Shown here: positions 51,356 through 64,000 of the stretch, one piece after another
Numbering within the stretch: the stretch's first letter is position 1
How the letters are laid out: the number at the start of each line of letters is the position of its first letter
Assembly (NCBI RefSeq): GCF_932526225.1
Contig: NC_064048.1
Coordinates: 13,587,665-13,651,664 of the forward strand
Reading direction: 5' to 3'
DNA length: 64,000 nt
DNA from: Nematostella vectensis
Taxonomy: Eukaryota; Cnidaria; Anthozoa; Actiniaria; Edwardsiidae
Notes under the pieces: generated by a model
The model's input: the letters and a program-made list of their open reading frames with translations, nothing else
Told to the model about the DNA's origin: nothing
Database searches by the model: none
Program-made: the position numbers and the translations under genes

Positions 51356-54300
51356 TAGACTATCAGCGGGAATCGAACCCGGGTCGCTGCGTTAGTAGTC
51401 AAGAGCCCTCAACGAAAGACTAACGTGGCATTGCTGAAGGGAATTGTAATGAAAATTATTTTTAATACTATTGGTATCGTAAACTATCCCAAGCAAAGTC
51501 ACCATCGGACTGGAGGTTACATTCGGGAAAAGTTTCAGGGTTACATTCGGGAATTTGTTTTACGAGTGTAACCTCAAAAAGGTTACAATCGATAATTTGT
51601 TTTCCGAATGTAAATTCCAAAAAGTAACATTAGGAAAAATAAAACAGTATACTCGGAAAAAAAATGTATATCAATCTATCGAGCGCTATGCTCTATGTTA
51701 GAATCTACTTAATCAAGTTATCCAAGGAATCTAGTTAGTTCTTGTGTGCATAAAATATGTACAGGATCCTGAACAAAGCATGAGCACATCAAAGATGCTG
51801 AGAGTACATAAAAATGTCCCTATACCTTCTTTTTATGTCATGACACAACAAGAACATTATAATTGAGTATCGATATTTTTAAAAAAAAAATTAAGGAAAA
51901 AAAATAGGCTATCAGCGGGAATCGAACCCGGGTCGCTGCGTTAGTAGTCAAGTGCCCGCAACGAAAGACTAACGTGGCATTGCTGAAGGGAATTGTAATG
52001 AAAATTACTTTTAATACTATTGGTATCGTAAACTATCCCAAGCAAAGTCACCATCGGACTGGAGGTTACATTCGGGAAAAGCTTCAGGTTTACATTCGGG
52101 AATTTGTTTTACGAGTGTAACCTCCAAAAGGTTACAATCGATAATTTTTTTCCGAATGTAAATTTCAAAAAGTAACATTAGGAAAAATAAAACAGTATAC
52201 TCGGAAAAAAAGGTATATCAATCTATCAAGCGCTATGCTCTATGTTAGAATCTACTTAATCAAGTTATCCAAGGAATCTAGTAAGTTTTTGTGTGCATAA
52301 AATATGTACAGGATCCTGAACAAAACATGAGCACATCAAAGATGCTGAGAGTACATAAAAATGTCCCTATACCTTCTTTTTATGTCATGACACACCAAGA
52401 ACAGTATAATTAAGTATCGATATTTAAAAAAAAAATAAAGAAAAAAAAATAGGCTGTCAGCGGGAATCGAACCCGGGTCGCTGCGTTAGTAGTCAAGTGC
52501 CCGCAACGAAAGACTAACGTGGCATTGCTGAAGGGAATTGTAATGAAAATTACTTTTAATACTATTGGTATCGTAAACTATCCCAAGCAAAGTCACCATC
52601 GGACAGGAGGTTACATTCGGGAAAAGCTTCAGGGTTACATTCGGGAATTTGTTTTACGAGTGTAACCTCCAAAAGGTTACAATCGATATTTTTTTTTTCC
52701 GAATGTAAATTCCAAAAAGTAACATTAGGAAAAATAAAACAGTATACTCGGAAAAAAAAGGTATATCAATCTATCGAGCGCTATGCTCTATGTTAGAATC
52801 TACTTAATCAAAGTATCCAAGGAATCTAGTTAGTTCTTGTGTGCATAAAATATGTACAGGATCCTGAACAAAGCATGAGCACATCAAAGATGCTGAGAGT
52901 ACATAAAAATGTCCCTATACCTTCTTTTTATGTCATGACACACCAAGAACAGTATAATTAAGTATCGATATTTAAAAAAAAACTAAAGAAAAAAAAAATA
53001 GACTATCAGCGGGAATCGAACCCGGGTCGCTGCGTTAGTAGTTAAATGCCCGCAACGAAAGACTAACGTGGCATTGCTGAAGGGAATTGTAATGAAAATT
53101 ACTTTTAATACTATTGGTATCGTAAACTATCCCAAGCAAAGTCACTATCGGACTGGAGGTTACATTCGGGAAAAGCTTCAGGGTTACATTCGGGAATATG
53201 TATTACGAGTGTAACCTCCAAAAGGTTACAATCGATATTTTTTTTTCCGAATGTAAATTCCAAAAAGTAACATTAGGAAAAATAAAACAGTATACTCGGA
53301 AAAAAAGGTATATCAATCTATCGAGCGCTATGCTCTATGTTAGAATCTACTTAATCAAGTTATCCAAGGAATCTAGTTAGTTCTTGTGTGCATAAAATAT
53401 ATACAGGATCCTGAAAAAAGCATGAGCACATCAAAGATGCTGAGAGTACATAAAAATGTCCCTATACCTTCTTTTTATGTCATGACACACCAAGAACAGT
53501 ATTATTAAGTATCGATATTTAAAAAAAAAATAAAGAAAAAAATAGGCTATCAGAGGGAATCGAACACGGGTCGCTGCGTTAGTAGTCAAGTGCCCGCAAC
53601 GAAAGACTAACGTGGCATTGCTGAAGGGAATTGCAATGAAAATTACTTTTAATACTATTGGTATTGTAAACTATCCCAAGCAAAGTCACCATCGGACTGG
53701 AGGTTACATTCGGGAAAAGCTTCAGGGTTACATTCGGGAATTTGTTTTACGAGTGTAACCTCCAAAAGGTTACAATCGATAATTTTTTTCCGAATGTAAA
53801 TTTCAAAAAGTAACATTAGGAAAAATAAAACAGTATACTCGGAAAAAAAAGGTATATCAATCTATCGAGCGCTATGCTCTATGTTAGAATCTACTTAATC
53901 AAGTTATCCAAGGAATCTAGTTAGTTCTTGTGTGCATAAAATATGTACAGGATCCTGAACAAAGCATGAGCACATCAAAGATGCTGAGAGTACATAAAAA
54001 TGTCCCTATACCTTCTTTTTATGTCATGACACACCAAGAACAGTATAATTAAGTATCGATATTTAAAAAAAAAAATAAAGAAAAAAAATAGGCTATCAGC
54101 GGGAATCGAACCCGGGTCGCTGCGGTAGTAGTCAAGAGCACGCAACGAAAGACTAACGTGGCATTGCTGACTCAAATTGTAATGAAAATTATTTTTAATA
54201 CTATTGGTATCGTAAACTATCCCAAGCAAAGCCACCATCGGACTGGAGGTTACATTCGGGAAAAGCTTCAGGGTTACATTCGGGAATTTGTTTTACGAGT

Positions 54301-57300
54301 GTAACCTCCAAAAGGTTACAATCGATAATTTTTTTTCCGAATGTAAATTCCAAAAAGTAACATTAGGAAAAATTAAACAGTATACTCGGAAAAAAAGGTA
54401 TATCAATCTATCGAGCGCTATGCTCTATGTTAGAATCTACTTAATCAAGTTATCCAAGGAATCTAGTTAGTTCTTGTGTGCATAAAATATGTACAGGATC
54501 CTGAACAAAGAATGAGCACATCAAAGATGCTGAGAGTACATAAAAATGTCCCTATACCTTCTTTTTATGTCATGACACACCAAGAACAGTATAATTAAGT
54601 ATCGATATTTAAAAAAAAAAATTAAGAAAAAAAAATAGACTATCAGCGGGAATCGAACCCGGGTCGCTGCGTTAGTAGTCAAGAGCCCGCAACGAAAGAC
54701 TAACGTGGCATTGCTGAAGGAAATTCTAATGAAAATTATTTTTCATACTATTGGTATCGTAAACTATCCCAAGCAAAGTCACCATCGGACTGGAGGTTAC
54801 ATTCGGGAAAAGCTTCAGGGTTACATCCGGGAATTTGTTTTACGAGTGTAACCTCAAAAAGGTTACAATCGATAATTTGTTTTCCGAATGTAAATTCCAA
54901 AAAGTAACATTAGGAAAAATAAAACAGTATACTCGGAAAAAAAAGGTATATCAATCTATCGAGCGCTATGCTCTATGTTAGAATCTACTTAATCAAAGTA
55001 TCCAAGGAATCTAGTTAGTTCTTGTGTGCACAAAATATGTACAGGATCCTGAACAAAGAATGAGCACATCAAAGATGCTGAGAGTACATAAAAATGTCCC
55101 TATACCTTCTTTTTATGTCATGACACACCAAGAACAGTATAATTAAGTATCGATATTTAAAAAAAAACTAAAGAAAAAAAAAAATAGACTATCAGCGGGA
55201 ATCGAACCCGGGTCGCTGCGTTAGTAGTTAAATGCCCGCAACGAAAGACTAACGTGGCATTGCTGAAGGGAATTGTAATGAAAATTACTTTTAATACTAT
55301 TGGTATCGTAAACTATCCCAAGCAAAGTCACCATCGGACAGGAGGTTACATTCGGGAAAAGCTTCAGGGTTACATTCGGGAATTTGTTTTACGAGTGTAA
55401 CCTCCAAAAGGTTACAATCGATATTTTTTTTTTCCGAATGTAAATTCCAAAAAGTAACATTAGGAAAAATAAAACAGTATACTCGGAAAAAAAGGTATAT
55501 CAATCTATCGAGCGCTATGCTCTATGTTAGAATCTACTTAATCAAGTTATCCAAGGAATCTAGTTAGTTCTTGTGTGCATAAAATATGTACAGGATCCTG
55601 AACAAAGCATGAGCACATCAAAGATGCTGAGAGTACATAAAAATGTCCCTATACCTTCTTTTTATGTCATGACACACCAAGAACAGTATTATTAAGTATC
55701 GATATTTAAAAAAAAATAAAGAAAAAAATAGGCTATCAGCGGGAATCGAACCCGGGTCGCTGCGTTAGTAGTCAAGTGCCCGCAACGAAAGACTAACGTG
55801 GCATTGCTGAAGGGAATTGCAATGAAAATTACTTTTAATACTATTGGTATTGTAAACTATCCCAAGCAAAGTCACCATCGGACTGGAGGTTACATTCGGG
55901 AAAAGCTTCAGGGTTACATTCGGGAATTTGTTTTACGAGTGTAACCTCCAAAAGGTTACAATTGATATTTTTTTTCCGAATGTAAATTCCAAAAAGTAAC
56001 ATTAGGAAAAATAAAACAGTATACTCGGAAAAATAGGTATATCAATCTATCGAGCGCTATGCTCTATGTTAGAATCTACTTAATCAAGTTATCTAAGGAA
56101 TCTAGTTAGTTCTTGTGTGCATAAAATATGTACAGAATCCTGAACAAAGCATGAGCACATCAAAGATGCTGAGAGTACATAAAAATGTCCCTTTACCTTC
56201 TTTTTATGTCATGACACAACAAGAACAGTATAATTGAGTATCGTTTTTTTTTAAAAAAAATTAAGAAAAAAAAATAGGCTATCAGCGGGAATCGAACCCG
56301 GGTCGCTGCGTTAGTAGTCAAGTGCCCGCAACGAAAGACTAACGTGGCATTGCTGAAGGGAATTGTAATGAAAATTACTTTTAATACTATTGGTATCGTA
56401 AACTATCCCAAGCAAAGTCACCATCGGACTGGAGGTTACATTCGGGAAAAGCTTCAGGGTTACATTCGGGAATTTGTTTTACGAGTGTAACCTCCAAAAG
56501 GTTACAATCGATAATTTTTTTCCGAATGTAAATTTCAAAAAGTAACATTAGGAAAAATAAAACAGTATACTCGGAAAAAAAGGTATATCAATCTATCAAG
56601 TGCTATGCTCTATGTTAGAATCTACTTAATCAAGTTATCCAAGGAATATAGTTAGTTTTTGTGTGCATAAAATATGTACAGGATCCTGAACAAAGCATGA
56701 GCACATCAAAGATGCTGAGAGTACATAAAAATGTCCCTATACCTTCTTTTTATGTCATGACACACCAAGAACAGTATAATTAAGTATCGATATTTAAAAA
56801 AAAAATAAAGAAAAAAAAAGAGGCTATCAGCGGGAATCGAACCCGGGTCGCTGCCGTAGAAGTCAAGAGCACGCAACGAAAGACTAACGTGGCATTGCTG
56901 AATCGAATTGTAATGAAAATTATTTTTAATACTATTGGTATCGTAAACTATCCCAAGCAAAGTCACCATCGGACTGGAGGTTACATTCGGGAAAAGCTTC
57001 ATGGTTACATTCGGGAATTTGTTTTACGAGTGTAACCTCCAAAAGGTTACAATCGATAATTTTTTTTCCGAATGTAAATTCCAAAAAGTAACATTAGGAA
57101 AACTTAAACAGTATACTCGGAAAAAAAGGTATATCAATCTATCGAGCGCTATGCTCTATGTTAGAATCTACTTAATCAAGTTATCCAAGGAATCTAGTTT
57201 GTTCTTGGGTGCATAAAATATGTCCAGGATCCTGAACAAAGCATGAGCACATCAAAGATGCTAAGAGTACATAAAAATGTCCCTATACCTTTTTTTTATG

Positions 57301-57370
57301 TCATGACACACCAAGAACAGTATAATTAAGTATCGATATTTTAAAAAAAAAATAAAAAAAAAAAAAAAAA
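51356..57370. repeat. Mixed satellite segment with chimeric monomers
   Basis: Monomers begin near 51356 (GAGCCCTC type), 51906 (F), 52451 (A), 53000 (C start with a G end), 53542 (E), 54090 (B), 54636 (D), 55186 (C start with an A end), 55728 (E), 56273 (F-like) and 56820 (B with GCCGTAGAAGTC). The 54090-55727 stretch repeats the B-D-C order. The A-rich tract at about 57345-57371 is the longest in the window. No gene is seen. Confidence 0.85.
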
Positions 57371-60300
57371 AGGCTATCAGCGGGAATAAAACCCGGGTCG
57401 CTGCGTTAGTAGTCAAGTGCCCGCAACGAAAGACTAACGTGGCATTGCTGAAGGGAATTGTAATGAAAATTACTTTTAATACTATTGGTATCGTAAACTA
57501 TCCCAAGCAAAGTCACCATCGGACTGGAGGTTACATTCGGGAAAAGCTTCAGGGTTACATTCGGGAATTTGTTTTACGAGTGTAACCTCCAAAAGGTTAC
57601 AATCGATATTTTTTTTTCCGAATGTAAATTCCAAAAAGTAACATTAGGAAAAATTAAACAGTATACTCGGAAAAAAAGGTATAATAATCTATCGAGCGCT
57701 ATGCTCTAAGTTAGAATCTACTTAATCAAGTTATCCAAGGAATCTAGTTAGTTCTTGTGTGCATAAAATATGTACAGGATCCTGAACAAAGCATGAGCAC
57801 ATCAAAGATGCTGAGAGTACATAAAAATGTCCATATACCTTCTTTTTATGTCATGACACACCAAGAACAGTATAATTAAGTATCGATATTTAAAAAAAAA
57901 TAAAGAAAAAAAAATAGGCTGTCAGCGGAAATCGAACCCGGGTCGCTGCGTTAGTAGTCAAGTGCCCGAAACGAAAGACTAACGTGGCATTGCTGAAGGG
58001 AATTGTAATGAAAATTACTTTTAATACTATTGGTATCGTAAACTATCCCAAGCAAAGTCACCATCGGACTGGAGGTTACATTCGGGAAAAGCTTCAGGGT
58101 TACATTCGGGAATTTGTTTTACGAGTGTAACCTCCAAAAGGTTACAATCGATATTTTTTTTTCCGAATGTAAATTCCAAAAAGTAACATTAGGAAAAATA
58201 AAACAGTATACTCGGAAAAAAAGGTATATCAATCTATCGAGCGCTATGCTCTATGTTAGAATCTACTTAATCAAGTTATCCAAGGAATCTAGTTAGTTCT
58301 TGTGTGCATAAAATATATACAGGATACTAAAAAAAGCATGAGCACATCAAAGATGCTGAGAGTACATAAAAATGTCCCTATACCTTCTTTTTATGTCATG
58401 ACACACCAAGAACAGTATTATTAAGTATCGATATTTAAAAAAAAATAAAGAAAGAAATAGGCTATCAGCGGGAATCGAACCCGGGTCGCTGCGTTAGTAG
58501 TCAAGTGCCCGCAACGAAAGACTAACGTGGCATTGCTGAAGGGAATTGCAATGAAAATTACTTTTAATACTATTGGTATTGTAAACTATCCCAAGCAAAG
58601 TCACCATCGGACTGGAGGTTACATTCGGGAAAAGCTTCAGGGTTACATTCGGGAATTTGTTTTACGAGTGTAACCTCAAAAAGGTTACAATCGATAATTT
58701 GTTTTCCGAATGTAAATTCCAAAAAGTAACATTAGGAAAAATAAAACAGTATACTCGGAAAAAAAGGTATATCAATCTATCAAGCGCTATGCTCTATGTT
58801 AGAATCTACTTAATCAAAGTATCCAAGGAATCTAGTTAGTTCTTGTGTGCATAAAATATGTACAGGATCCTGAACAAAGAATGAGCACATCAAAGATGCT
58901 GAGAGTACATAAAAATGTCCCTATACCTTCTTTTTATGTCATGACACACCAAGAACAGTATAATTAAGTATCGATATTTAAAAAAAAAATAAAGAAAAAA
59001 AAAATAGACTATCAGCGGGAATCGAACCCGGGTCGCTGCGTTAGTAGTTAAATGCCCGCAACGAAAGACTAACGTGGCATTGCTTAAGGGAATTGTAATG
59101 AAAATTACTTTTAATACTATTGGTATCGTAAACTATCCCAAGCAAAGTCACTATCGGACTGGAGGTTACATTCGGTAAAAGCTTCAGGGTTACATTCGGG
59201 AATATGTATTACGAGTGTAACCTCCAAAAGGTTACAATCGATATTTTTTTTTCCGAATGTAAATTCCAAAAAGTAACATTAGGAAAAATTAAACAGTATA
59301 CTCGGAAAAAAAGGTATAATAATCTATCGAGCGCTATGCTCTAAGTTAGAATCTACTTAATCAAGTTATCCAAGGAATCTAGTTAGTTCTTGTGTGCATA
59401 AAATATGTACAGGATCCTGAACAAAGCATGAGCACATCAAAGATGCTGAGAGTACATAAAAATGTCCATATACCTTCTTTTTATGTCATGACACACCAAG
59501 AACAGTATAATTAAGTATCGATATTTAAAAAAAAATAAAGAAAAAAAAATAGGCTGTCAGCGGAAATCGAACCCGGTTCGCTGCGTTAGTAGTCAAGTGC
59601 CCGAAACGAAAGACTAACGTGGCATTGCTGAAGGGAATTGTAATGAAAATTACTTTTAATACTATTGGTATCGTAAACTATCCCAAGCAAAGTCACCATC
59701 GGACTGGAGGTTACATTCGGGAAAAGCTTCAGGGTTACATTCGGGAATTTGTTTTACGAGTGTAACCTGCAAAAGGTTACAATCGATATTTTTTTTTCCG
59801 AATGTAAATTCCAAAAAGTAACATTAGGAAAAATAAAACAGTATACTCGGAAAAAAAGGTATATCAATCTATTGAGCGCTATGCTCTATGTTAGAATCTA
59901 CTTAATCAAGTTATCCAAGGAATCTAGTTAGTTCTTGTGTGCATAAAATATATACAGGATCCTGAAAAAAGCATGAGCACATCAAAGATGCTGAGAGTAC
60001 ATAAAAATGTCCCTATACCTTCTTTTTATGTCATGACACACCAAGAACAGTATTATTAAGTATCGATATTAAAAAAAAAATAAAGAAAGAAATAGGCTAT
60101 CAGCGGGAATCGAACCCGGGTCGCTGCGTTAGTAGTCAAGTGCCCGCAACGAAAGACTAACGTGGCATTGCTGAAGGGAATTGCAATGAAAATTACTTTT
60201 AATACTATTGGTATTGTAAACTATCCCAAGCAAAGTCACCATCGGACTGGAGGTTACATTCGGGAAAAGCTTCAGGGTTACATTCGGGAATTTGTTTTAC

Positions 60301-61727
60301 AAGTGTAACCTCCAAAAGGTTACAATTGATATTTTTTTTTCCGAATGTAAATTCAAAAAAGTAACATTAGGAAAAATAAAACAGTATACTCGGAAAAAAA
60401 GGTATATCAATCTATCGAGCGCTATGCTCTAAGTTAGAATCTACTTAATCAAGTTATCCAAGGAATCTAGTTAGTTCTTGTGTGCATAAAATATGTACAG
60501 GATCCTGAACAAAGAATGAGCACATCAAAGATGCTGAGAGTACATAAAAATATCCCTATACCTTCTTTTTATGTCATGACACACCAAGAACAGTATAATT
60601 AAGTATCGATATTTAAAAAAAAATAAAGAAAAAAAAAAATAGACTATCAGCGGGAATCGAACCCGGGTCGCTGCGTTAGTAGTTAAATGCCCGCAACGAA
60701 AGACTAACGTGGCATTGCTGAAGGGAATTGTAATGAAAATTACTTTTAATACTATTGGTATCGTAAACTATCCCAAGCAAAGTCACTATCGGACTGGAGG
60801 TTACATTCGGGAAAAGCTTCAGGGTTACATTCGGGAATATGTTTTACGAGTGTAACCTCCAAAAGGTTACAATCGATATTTTTTTTTCCGAATGTAAATT
60901 CCAAAAAGTAACATTAGGAAAAATAAAACAGTATACTCGGAAAAAAAGGTATATCAATCTATCGAGCGCTATGCTCTATGTTAGAATCTACTTAATCAAG
61001 TTATCCAAGGAATCTAGTTAGTTCTTGTGTGCATAAAATATGTACAGGATCCTGAACAAAGCATGAGCACATCAAAGATGCTGAGAGTACATAAAAATGT
61101 CCCTATACCTTCTTTTTATGTCATGACACACCAAGAACAGTATAATTAAGTATCGATATTTAAAAAAAAAATAAAGAAAAAATAGGCTGTCAGCGGAAAT
61201 CGAACCCGGGTCGCTGCGTTAGTAGTCAAGTGCCCGCAACGAAAGACTAACGTGGCATTGCTGAAGGGAATTCTAATGAAAATTACTTTTAATACTATTG
61301 GTATCGTAAACTATCCCAAGCAAAGTCACCATCGGACTGGAGGTTACATTCGGGAAAAGCTTCAGGGTTACATTCGGGAATTTGTTTTACGAGTGTAACC
61401 TCCAAAAGGTTACAATCGATAATTTTTTTCCGAATGTAAATTTCAAAAAGTAACATTAGGAAAAATAAAACAGTATACTCGGAAAAAAAGGTATATCAAT
61501 CTATCAAGCGCTATGCTCTATGTTAGAATCTACTTAATCAAGTTATCCAAGGAATCTAGTTAGTTTTTGTGTGCATAAAATATGTACAGGATCCTGAACA
61601 AAGCATGAGCACATCAAAGATGCTGAGAGTACATAAAAATGTCCCTATACCTTCTTTTTATGTCATGACACACCAAGAACAGTATAATTAAGTATCGATA
61701 TTTAAAAAAAAAATAAAGAAAAAAAAA
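57371..61727. repeat. Trimer higher-order repeat C-G-E, about two and two-thirds copies
   Basis: G monomers (CTGTCAGCGGAAATCG, and in the first two copies CCCGAAACG) begin near 57913, 59550 and 61183, spaced 1637 and 1633 bp. E copies begin near 58458 and 60094, C copies near 59006 and 60645. The first unit opens with a monomer whose first half carries GGGAATAAAACCCGG and whose second half is C-type. Confidence 0.78.
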
Positions 61728-64000
61728 TAGGCTGTCAGCGGGAATCGAACCCGGGTTGCTGCGTTAGTAGTCAAGTGCCCGCAACGAAAGATTAACGTGG
61801 CATTGCTGAAGGGAATTGTAATGAAAATTACTTTTAATACTATTGGTATCGTAAACTATCCCAAGCAAAGTCACCATCGGACTGGAGGTTACATTCGGGA
61901 AAAGTTTCAGGGTTACATTCGGGAATTTGTTTTACGAGTGTAACCTCAAAAAGGTTACAATCGATAATTTGTTTTCCGAATGTAAATTCCAAAAAGTAAC
62001 ATTAGGAAAAATAAAACAGTATACTCGGAAAAAAAGGTATATCAATCTATCGAGCGCTATGCTCTATGTTAGAATCTACTTAATCAAGTTATCCAAGGAA
62101 TCTAGTTAGTTCTTGTGTGCATAAAATATGTACAGGATCCTGAACAAAGCATGAGCACATCAAAGATGCTGAGAGTACATAAAAATGTCCCTATACCTTC
62201 TTTTTATGTCATGACACAACAAGAACAGTATAATTGAGTATCGATATTTTTAAAAAAAAATTAAGGAAAAAAAATAGGCTATCAGCGGGAATCGAACCCG
62301 GGTCGCTGCGTTAGTAGTCAAGTGCCCGCAACGAAAGACTAACGTGGCATTGCTGAAGGGAATTGTAATGAAAATTACTTTTAATACTATTGGTATCGTA
62401 AACTATCCCAAGCAAAGTCACCATCGGACTGGAGGTTACATTCGGGAAAAGCTTCAGGGTTACATTCGGGAATTTGTTTTACGAGTGTAACCTCCAAAAG
62501 GTTACAATCGATAATTTTTTTCCGAATGTAAATTTCAAAAAGTAACATTAGGAAAAATAAAACAGTATACTCGGAAAAAAAGGTATATCAATCTATCAAG
62601 CGCTATGCTCTATGTTAGAATCTACTTAATCAAGTTATCCAAGGAATCTAGTTAGTTTTTGTGTGCATAAAATATGTACAGGATCCTGAACAAAGCATGA
62701 GCACATCAAAGATGCTGAGAGTACATAAAAATGTCCCTATACCTTCTTTTTATGTCATGACACACCAAGAACAGTATAATTAAGTATCGATATTTAAAAA
62801 AAAAAATAAAGAAAAAAAAATAGGCTATCAGCGGGAATCGAACCCGGGTAGCTGCGGTAGTAGTCAAGAGCACGCAACGAAAGACTAACGTGGCATTGCT
62901 GAATCGAATTGTAATGAAAATTATTTTTAATACTATTGGTATCGTAAACTATCCCAAGCAAAGCCACCATCGGACTGGAGGTTACATTCGGGAAAAGCTT
63001 CAGGGTTACATTCGGGAATTTGTTTTACGAGTGTAACCTCCAAAAGGTTACAATCGATAATTTTTTTTCCGAATGTAAATTCCAAAAAGTAACATTAGGA
63101 AAAATTAAACAGTATACTCGGAAAAAAAGGTATATCAATCTATCGAGCGCTATGCTCTATGTTAGAATCTACTTAATCAAGTTATCCAAGGAATCTAGTT
63201 AGTTCTTGTGTGCATAAAATATGTACAGGATCCTGAACAAAGAATGAGCACATCAAAGATGCTGAGAGTACATAAAAATGTCCCTATACCTTCTTTTTAT
63301 GTCATGATACACCAAGAACAGTATAATTAAGTATCGATATTTAAAAAAAAAATAAAGAAAAAAAAATAGACTATCAGCGGGAATCGAACCCGGGTCGCTG
63401 CGTTAGTAGTCAAGAGCCCGCAACGAAAGACTAACGTGGCATTGCTGAAGGGAATTCTAATGAAAATTATTTTTAATACTATTGGTATCGTAAACTATCC
63501 CAAGCAAAGTCACCATCGGACTGGAGGTTACATTCGGGAAAAGCTTCAGGGTTACATTCGGGAATTTGTTTTACGAGTGTAACCTCAAAAAGGTTACAAT
63601 CGATAATTTGTTTTCCGAATGTAAATTCCAAAAAGTAACATTAGGAAAAATAAAACAGTATACTCGGAAAAAAAGGTATATCAATCTATCGAGCGCTATG
63701 CTCTATGTTAGAATCTACTTAATCAAAGTATCCAAGGAATCTAGTTAGTTCTTGTGTGCATAAAATATGTACAGGATCCTGAACAAAGAATGAGCACATC
63801 AAAGATGCTGAGAGTACATAAAAATGTCCATATACCTTCTTTTTATGTCATGACACACCAAGAACAGTATAATTAAGTATCGATATTTAAAAAAAAAATA
63901 AAGAAAAAAAAAATAGACTATCAGCGGGAATCGAACCCGGGTCGCTGCGTTAGTAGTTAAATGCCCGCAACGAAAGACTAACGTGGCATTGCTGAAGGGA
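61728..64000. repeat. Satellite, right end of window (F, B, D, partial C)
   Basis: Copies begin near 61728 (TTGCTGCG type), 62275 (F), 62820 (B), 63367 (D) and 63914 (C, cut by the window end). The array therefore continues beyond 64000, as it does to the left of position 1. No gene is seen. Confidence 0.93.

Noticed and set aside
1-64000. CRISPR array or bacterial repeat region.
   Set aside because: Repeats are about 546 bp with no unique spacers. The retrotransposon is of eukaryotic Ty3/gypsy type.
1-64000. Tandem 5S rRNA, snRNA or spliced-leader gene cluster.
   Set aside because: I see no 5S, U2 or U6 sequence in the monomer. A GGTATAT donor-like site after the A-run is too short to support a spliced leader.

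Overview
The window is almost entirely one eukaryotic satellite array with a single gene-bearing insertion. About 110 head-to-tail copies of an AT-rich monomer of roughly 546 bp (observed spacings about 535-551 bp) fill 1-2400 and 6741-64000. The interruption at 2401-6740 is a GC-rich, 3'-truncated Ty3/gypsy-type LTR retrotransposon. The organism is eukaryotic. A fused gag-pol with an N-terminal C2H2-like finger and a satellite this large suggest an invertebrate animal, perhaps a mollusc or another marine invertebrate. That taxonomic reading is inference with modest confidence.

The retrotransposon starts with a putative 5' LTR (2401-2633) bounded by TGTT...AACA with an internal AATAAA. One uninterrupted gag-pol frame follows (ATG 2669, stop 6742). 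It carries a gag-like region, a cysteine pair ribbon, a DTGA protease, reverse transcriptase, RNase H and an integrase with an intact H-H-C-C finger and D-x54-D-x35-E core. The element then stops abruptly. The satellite resumes at 6741 and supplies the last two bases of the TAG stop. The 3' end of pol, the polypurine tract and the 3' LTR are missing. Satellite positions 2331-2400 are repeated at 6741-6810, so the present junction is not a simple target-site duplication and a later deletion or recombination is likely.

Each satellite monomer has a fixed internal layout. On the minus strand lies a 72-nt tRNA-like block with a perfect B box, followed directly by a T-rich tract resembling a Pol III terminator. 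On the plus strand there is a cluster of direct and inverted GTTACATTCGG-type motifs that can fold into hairpins, plus near-invariant HindIII and BamHI sites. The simplest reading is a satellite that arose by amplifying a tRNA-derived (SINE-like) unit. No protein-coding gene is supported within the satellite: the recurring 60-codon open frames begin at TTG and are by-products of repetition.

The array is a mosaic of monomer subfamilies, here called A to G by diagnostic sites. They form short-range higher-order repeats: dimers near 18.8-21 kb, trimers at 48-51 kb and 57-62 kb, tetramers at 8-17 kb and 36-42 kb, and hexamers at 23-27 kb and 30.6-37 kb. The order B-D-C recurs across the whole window. 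Rare variants shared about 23 and 51 monomers apart indicate larger duplications. This pattern is expected from repeated unequal exchange and gene conversion.
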